Shown here: positions 58,691-64,000 of the stretch, piece after piece
How the letters are laid out: each line of letters begins with the position of its first letter
Numbering within the stretch: the stretch's first letter is position 1
From: Salvator merianae
Lineage: Eukaryota > Chordata > Lepidosauria > Squamata > Teiidae
Direction: 5' to 3'
Length of the DNA stretch: 64,000 nt
NCBI GenBank assembly: GCA_003586115.2
Contig: QVOM02000115.1
Location: forward strand, 4,872,494 to 4,936,493
Position numbers and translations under genes: made by a program
The notes under the pieces: generated by a model
Databases searched by the model: none
Seen by the model: only the letters and a program-made list of their open reading frames with translations
Told to the model about the DNA's origin: nothing

Positions 58691-59462
58691 CAACCCTTCC
58701 CAGTGGGTTCTGGGATCCCTCCTTACGCTTGCTTACATTGACTGTCATTTGCTATGTTAATGTTCATCCAACCAGTTTGAAGAAATCCACTCTTTCTTTT
58801 TAAAAAAGTTATTAAATAAATAAACAGTACAAATTCCATTATACATAAATAATCTTAGTAATAATTCAGGAATGCAACATAAAGGAAATTTGTTTTCCTG
58901 GATAAAAGAAAATTTGAAATAGGGTATCAACAAAAATATCTAAGTAATGTTATCTCAAAGTAATGTTTTCCTCAATATCAAGGGGTCAGTGCTTAAAATT
59001 TCATAGCGCAAGGGAAAAATCCTTTCCAATACCTTAACAGTGCCTTTTTATTTTGGAAATCTGGAAATATTTCACCTCTACCCTGTAGCAATAATTGAGG
59101 CTCAGCTAAGTCGTGCTGAACTCCTGGCAGCTTTTCCTTAGTGACCAGTTTAAAACCGCCATTTTAAATAAAGAAACAAACATCAGCAATCTTTGGATCA
59201 AGCTGAGCTTATCTTTTCTGAACAGATTTGCTGGTCCCAAAGGTTTACTTAGCTGGTTGTACACACAAAGCAGATTTCCAGGACGGTTACCCTGAAGGTC
59301 CTGGTTTTCAGCTTCTTTACATTCAACCTAAACTTTATTCATGTGTTCTGGACTTAAGTACTTGTAACATTTCTAGAATATGATGCCCACCAAAGTGCTT
59401 TATGCTGAATTGCGGCAGATTGTCTTGAAAATGATTGTGGGGTGGTGGTAGGTTTTCTTTGG

Positions 59463-59945
59463 CTGCGTTCCAACATGGCATTTAATCAGTTTACAGGCCG
59501 ACTTCAGTTCCCACTGGCCTGACATGATCTTGTCATTCCGTAGTTTTTCTGGAGTAAATTGGCGAAATCCGAACTACTTTGTATTTGGATTTAATGAGTT
59601 CTCAAGCCATTCTGGATCGCTAGCCTGCTTTACTTTGCGATGTGAGAACGGGGAAGGGCACTATTTGCGAGGGACCGTACTTTTGGGGGGGCATGCAGAG
59701 GGAGGGCTTCCCATTTCGTGCTGTCCAATGACAGACTTTGTGGGTGGGCAGGAAGTGCAGTAGTTTCTTTTGCCTGCATTATTCCCCTTTCCGTCGCTGC
59801 CAGGAGAAAAGAAAACTGTCCTCCTTTTTATGTTGCTAAGCTGTGGTCCTTTCTCTTTCTCTATCCCCATTCAACACTGCCGGGAAGAAATTAAAGGCTT
59901 CCTCCACTTCCGTCTGCTGAGTAAACCAAAAAACAGACTGTGCCT
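59463..59945 (+). repeat. unclassified dispersed repeat, copy 2
   Basis: It aligns with 15930-16445. It starts GCTGCGTTCCAACATGGCAT. A possible inverted partner of this end, AATGTAACTGTGGGAAC, occurs at about 60530-60546, so this copy may extend to about 60550 as a TIR element. The match is imperfect. Confidence 0.65.
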
Positions 59946-60550
59946 GTTTGGGGTTGCAGTCCTCTTGCCCCAACAAAGAACTCACTCAAGATCAGTTTTG
60001 CCATCGGCAGCACACAGCTACACAGTGGGGACACATGCTGCTGTGGATGTCTCGGGGGGAGATGAGGCAGAGTCCATTTGCTGGCTATGAACTGCACTAT
60101 CACAATAATAGAGTCCCCCCCCCCACTTTCCCTCCCCTCGTTTCCCCTTCTTCACATACCTCTCCCTGCTTTTGCGCTACTTTTAAATTGCGCAATTGCG
60201 CAAAAGTGCACTTGCAAGGGAGCAGAAATCGCCACCTGCCCTTTAAGAAGCTTAATTGTACAATACACATGATTTTAAAGTTCTACTTGTGTAGAAAGAG
60301 GCTGTAGTGTGGAGAAGGAACAAATGGCGAATGACTAGTAATGCTGCCAAGTGAATCCATGTTCTGAGGCAGCAGCAGGGACATATGGAGAGAGGAGCTT
60401 GACTTTCCCGTCCCTGTGACGTCAAGATTTGAATGTTGGGACTGCAGCCAATCACTGGCTGCACAGGGAGGAGAATTTGATGAGAGGTGGAGGCAGAAAA
60501 GGCACTGTTTCTCCATGCCAAATGTTAAAATGTAACTGTGGGAACAATCA

Positions 60551-61779
60551 GAAGACGAATTCAGTCCTTGTACACTTCCAATACCGATTAAATTTACGAT
60601 GTCGGACCGTGGCCTTTGTGGTTTTTTTGCATTACTAAACTATTATGGATTGTATTGAAAAGTGAGGGCAATATCATTGCAAACCCTGCAGCTTGTTACT
60701 ATACTTGGTCTGGTTAGGCAGCTACTCCTACTCACCATATGGCATTTCACTGCTGGTACCTGCATTGGTGCTTCCCATGAGCCTTTCTTTGGATTTACTA
60801 TATGAAACAATAGTAGAGGGATAGGAATCCATCATTTTCATTCTGCCTTATGGCTGTAAATTGCTGGGTATTGTGGGAGGATCCCAGCTGTGACAGGGAC
60901 TGCAGGGAGAGCCATTGCTTTAAATTGCCAGGGTGACAGCTGCCTCCCAATGTGCTTGAGGTGGGCATGGGCTATGGATGGTTAAGGCTAGCTGTATGGT
61001 AGGCTTTTTGCCATCTGAAATGCTGGCTACTTAAATTTTAAGCTACATTGGCATGTTTTTAATTCTTCTACAGCTTATATCTTTATTGATTGAAAGAGAA
61101 AAGCTTGTTTGGGATCCAGACCCAGAGTTTTTATCTCCATGTAGGTAGGATTGCCTTGCCATTCAGGCCACGGGTGGGGAAGATTGCGCTGTGATATCCG
61201 ATCAGTGTCTGGAGTGTAGCAGACCAGAACATGATTTGCACAGGTGAAAGCAAGGCTTCTAAGCAGTGCCTCTTCTTCCCATTTTCCTCTTTCTGCCAGA
61301 CCCTGAAATGTTCCTGCACAGGTATTTACTATTTTTTAAAATGAAATGTCAAAAATTATAATGAACACTGCCACATTCGCCCAACTGTAGACAGGCATAA
61401 TCTGCAACACACAACCCCTCAGCTTTTACACCTCTACCAAAAATGTCTCTCCATTGTTGCAGTTAAGTTTAATAGAAGCCTTTTTACTGGGTATCACAGA
61501 AGAGTCCTTTTAAGTCCAGTTGCAATGGATAGGATAAGAGAGATGTGCAAAATTTGCTTCATATTACAACATTAAATTGAGTATTTTGCATTCAGGGATA
61601 TTCAAATATAATAAAAAATGCAGTTTTTCACATTTTCAGAGTTTGTTCAAAACGAACCAGCCTCTACCCTCACAAAAGCGGAATATTTGTCCGAATATTT
61701 GTGTTTTCACTATGTTTTAACCCATGAAAAGGGCAAAGGGGCATTTTCAGTGGGGAAAACACTGTGAAAACTGCAAAAA
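60551..61779. other. intergenic, unassigned
   Basis: No coding and no clear repeat. Confidence 0.45.
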
Positions 61780-62475
61780 CAAATGCAAAACATCCACCCC
61801 AAACTGGTTTGCCAGCTTTGGACTTTCCTGGATAGGGATAACTTGGCCGTGGTGATCCACACTCTGGTAACTTCTAGATTAAACTACTGTAATGTCCGCT
61901 ACACGGGACTATCCTTGAAGATGGTCCAGAAGTTGAAACTTGTGCAGAATGCAGCAGCTCGGCTGTTGATGAGAGTTTCTGGCCAGATGCACATCATGCC
62001 AGTCTTGAAAGATGTACACTGGTTGCCTATTTGCTACTGTGCCCAAGTCAAGCTGTTGATGTGAACATATGAAGCCCTAAATGGCTTGGACCACAGTTAT
62101 CTGGAGGAGCACCTTCTCCCATATAGCCCTGCACAAGGAGAGGGCCTTCTTGTAGTCCTGTCTCTCTCAGATGTACAAGTGATGGTGACACACAAGAAGG
62201 CTTTTTCTGTGTTAGCCCCAGATTCTGGAACAGCCTCCCTCTGGAGGTTTGCTACGTGCCTACATGATATGATTTTCAGTGCCTGGTTAAAATGTACTTC
62301 TTCATCCAGGCATTTGATATTTAGCTTCCTCTGAGTGTTGTCCTGCCAGGAAGGGAGGGAGGATTATATTTTAAATATCTTTTAGCTTATTCTATGTATT
62401 TTATCTCTTTATTGTTGTGGCCTACTCTGGGACCTTTGGGTGAAGGGCAGGATATAAAATCTTAAATAAATAAAA
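61780..62475 (+). mobile_element. L2 LINE RT C-terminus and 3' UTR
   Basis: The frame 61783-62064 reads LVCQLWTFLDRDNLAVVIHT, LVTSRLNYCNVRYTGLSL, LVQNAAARLLMRVSGQM and DVHWLPICY, the L2 C-terminal block. It continues after a stop to GAACAGCCTCCCTCTGGAGG. It ends with GGCCTACTCTGGGACCTTTG, GAAGGGCAGGATATAAAATC and AAATAAATAAAA. Confidence 0.85.
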
Positions 62476-62479
62476 TCAC

Positions 62480-62760
62480 TGTGGCCAAGCTACTTCTGTC
62501 CTGAAAGGTCCATGGTTCAAGGTTGAGTTGGAAGTAGGCACTTCTGCACATTGCTGCCATCTGAGTCTCCAGGGACAGTAATGGGTTCAGGAGCAAGTTC
62601 AAACTATACACTTGTTCCTTCCAGGATAATACAACCCAAGTCTTCATGGGCTTGAGAACATCTGTCTTGTCTGGATTCAGTTTCAATTTATTGGCCCCCA
62701 TCCCGCCTATTACTGCCTCCAAGCATCTGTCAAACACTTTAACCACAGAGAGATAGAGTT
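62480..62760 (-). mobile_element. L2 LINE RT fragment, opposite orientation
   Basis: The minus frame 62746-62462 reads VFDRCLEAVIGGMGANKLKL, then NPDKTDVL and a decayed LNLLLNPLLSLETQMAAM, the block just after YADD in L2 (CRCLEAVRVWMGINRLRLNP). It abuts the tail of the plus-strand L2 at 61780-62475. Confidence 0.8.
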
Positions 62761-62994
62761 GTCAACAGCATCCTGATAGCACTTCTCTCCAAATCTCCCA
62801 ATGATCTCTTCCAGTGGCTTCACATGGAGAATAAAAAACATAGGGAATCGGATACCTAAAGAACCTCCATAAGATAACTCTCAGGAAGACAAACATAAAT
62901 CTTCCATCATGCCCGTGCCATGTGAAAGCTGTGGATTTCTTTTCTTGTTTTGAAAGGGAAAGTACCTTCTTTCCCCATTTCCCCGCTTCCAATA

Positions 62995-62997
<3 letters not shown>

Positions 62998-63032
<35 letters not shown>

Positions 63033-63034
63033 GC

Positions 63035-63091
<57 letters not shown>

Positions 63092-63108
63092 CGAGAGAGA
63101 GAGAGCGC
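62998..63108. repeat. (TG)n(GA)n compound microsatellite
   Basis: About 50 bp of TG with a few CG steps, followed by about 58 bp of GA. The GA part is a homopurine tract that could form triplex DNA. Confidence 0.95.
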
Positions 63109-64000
63109 AGGCTGGTCTTTGAAAAGGTTAGAGCTACCATGATTACTAATAATTATTCTCTCTGAATATCTGTAACTGAAGCAGTAACCTCAGAGTTCTC
63201 TTTCTGAGGTGAATTTGCACAGAAAAATGGTTTGCTAGTGAGAGTTTACTAGCTTTTTAAAAGAAATATTTGGGGGAAATACGTTCTTAGTAATGATAAA
63301 TGACAAATAAGGTAGGGATACTTAATTGGAAAAAGTGTGCAAGCAGTGAATGTTAAAAAGAGCTCTTTAAAGTGAAGGGAATTAATTAAAATAGTCAAAC
63401 AGCTCAATGAGGAGGGAAAGAAACCAGAAGACATTAGAAAAGTCCAGTGTGACTGAACAAAAAGTTTAGTGATGGTCCAAAAATAAAAAGAAACAGATAG
63501 GAAGCAGAAGGAAGATCAGGTCTTCAAGGAAACACTCTGACAAATCACTCAGAAATCTAGAGAAGGGGTAAAGAAGATGAAAACGGAGAAGGTGACAGAA
63601 GCCAAAATAGCAAAAGTCAGAGCAAGACCAAGAAGTTATCCAATTCTTCAATGAAAATGGCAAAGAGACGACTCTACTTGACTGGCTTTGTTCAATGTTC
63701 TCTCCCAAGAAAACATGTGTCTCACCAGACAAACATGAGGAAGAGTTGCTTGGTCAGAAATTAGGATTGACATTGACAGCATGATTCAAGCAAGGGAGCA
63801 GAGGATGGCTAAGCACCACAGCACATTATTTTGGGTTGAAAACTTTGATGTAAGACTCAGTCTTGAAAAAGCAAAAAGTCACTAGAGTTTGGAGAAACAG
63901 AGCTTTCCTCAGTCAATTTGCCTCATGTGGTGAACCCTGGCAAACTCTGAACACAGTATCCATTACTGGTTCATCTAACACCTTCCAGAAACACTTGCTG
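63109..64000. other. intergenic, purine-rich plus strand
   Basis: 63400-63700 is A/G-rich on the plus strand. Plus frames here have many stops. I could not relate it to a known element or exon. Confidence 0.4.

Noticed and set aside
63466..63732. 88-codon hydrophobic minus-strand ORF
   Set aside because: Hydrophobicity comes from a purine-rich plus strand; no conserved start or family.
1..64000. CRISPR array, operon, phage or integrated virus genes
   Set aside because: No direct-repeat/spacer array, no ribosome-binding-site-led gene clusters and no retroviral gag, pol or env frames seen. The reverse transcriptases are all non-LTR.

Overview
The window is vertebrate nuclear DNA, very probably from a squamate reptile (lizard or snake). 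It is AT-rich, with one CpG island, and it carries spliced exons with clear GT/AG borders. Its repeat set fits squamates: an L2-clade LINE family with a GC-rich 3' hairpin and (AAAT)n tail, CR1 LINEs, a BovB (RTE) 3' end, and tRNA-headed and 5S-rRNA-headed SINEs that share one body. I cannot name the species.

The only host gene I can support is ADAM23, on the minus strand and entering from the right. Exon 1 (45625-45835) lies in the CpG island. Exons 2-9 follow at 44378-44592, 23535-23611, 15660-15723, 10054-10136, 8284-8347, 5746-5818, 3778-3851 and 1368-1433. All eight junctions keep one reading frame. Together they give 309 codons: signal peptide, prodomain, a furin-type basic cluster and the start of the metalloprotease-like domain. 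The rest of the gene lies beyond base 1. ADAM23 is known as a catalytically inactive neuronal ADAM and a receptor for LGI proteins.

The introns are full of transposable elements. Intron 2 (about 20.8 kb) holds a nearly intact L2 LINE at 32760-36217, antisense to ADAM23. It encodes an endonuclease and a reverse transcriptase, interrupted by one frameshift in a G run. It appears to sit inside an older short DNA transposon. Intron 2 also holds many copies of a non-autonomous DNA transposon family with GGGCCTTTCTGCACTT-like ends. Several copies have exact 3-bp flanking repeats, which suggests PIF/Harbinger. One copy is a 142-bp near-perfect foldback. Other introns hold CR1, L2, BovB and SINE copies, a 276-bp exact tandem duplication (20823-21374), and small foldback elements.

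Right of the CpG island (46640-64000) I find no convincing multi-exon gene. The region holds further MITEs, a CR1 with part of its reverse transcriptase (50990-52040), a second CR1 tail, two abutting L2 fragments in opposite orientation, a second copy of an unclassified repeat (59463), long microsatellites and one 68-codon ORF with a membrane segment (56396-56602). I saw no sign of an unknown multi-gene system. The best leads are the candidate in-frame cassette exon in ADAM23 intron 2, the 3-bp-TSD MITE family with its foldback member, and the small membrane ORF.
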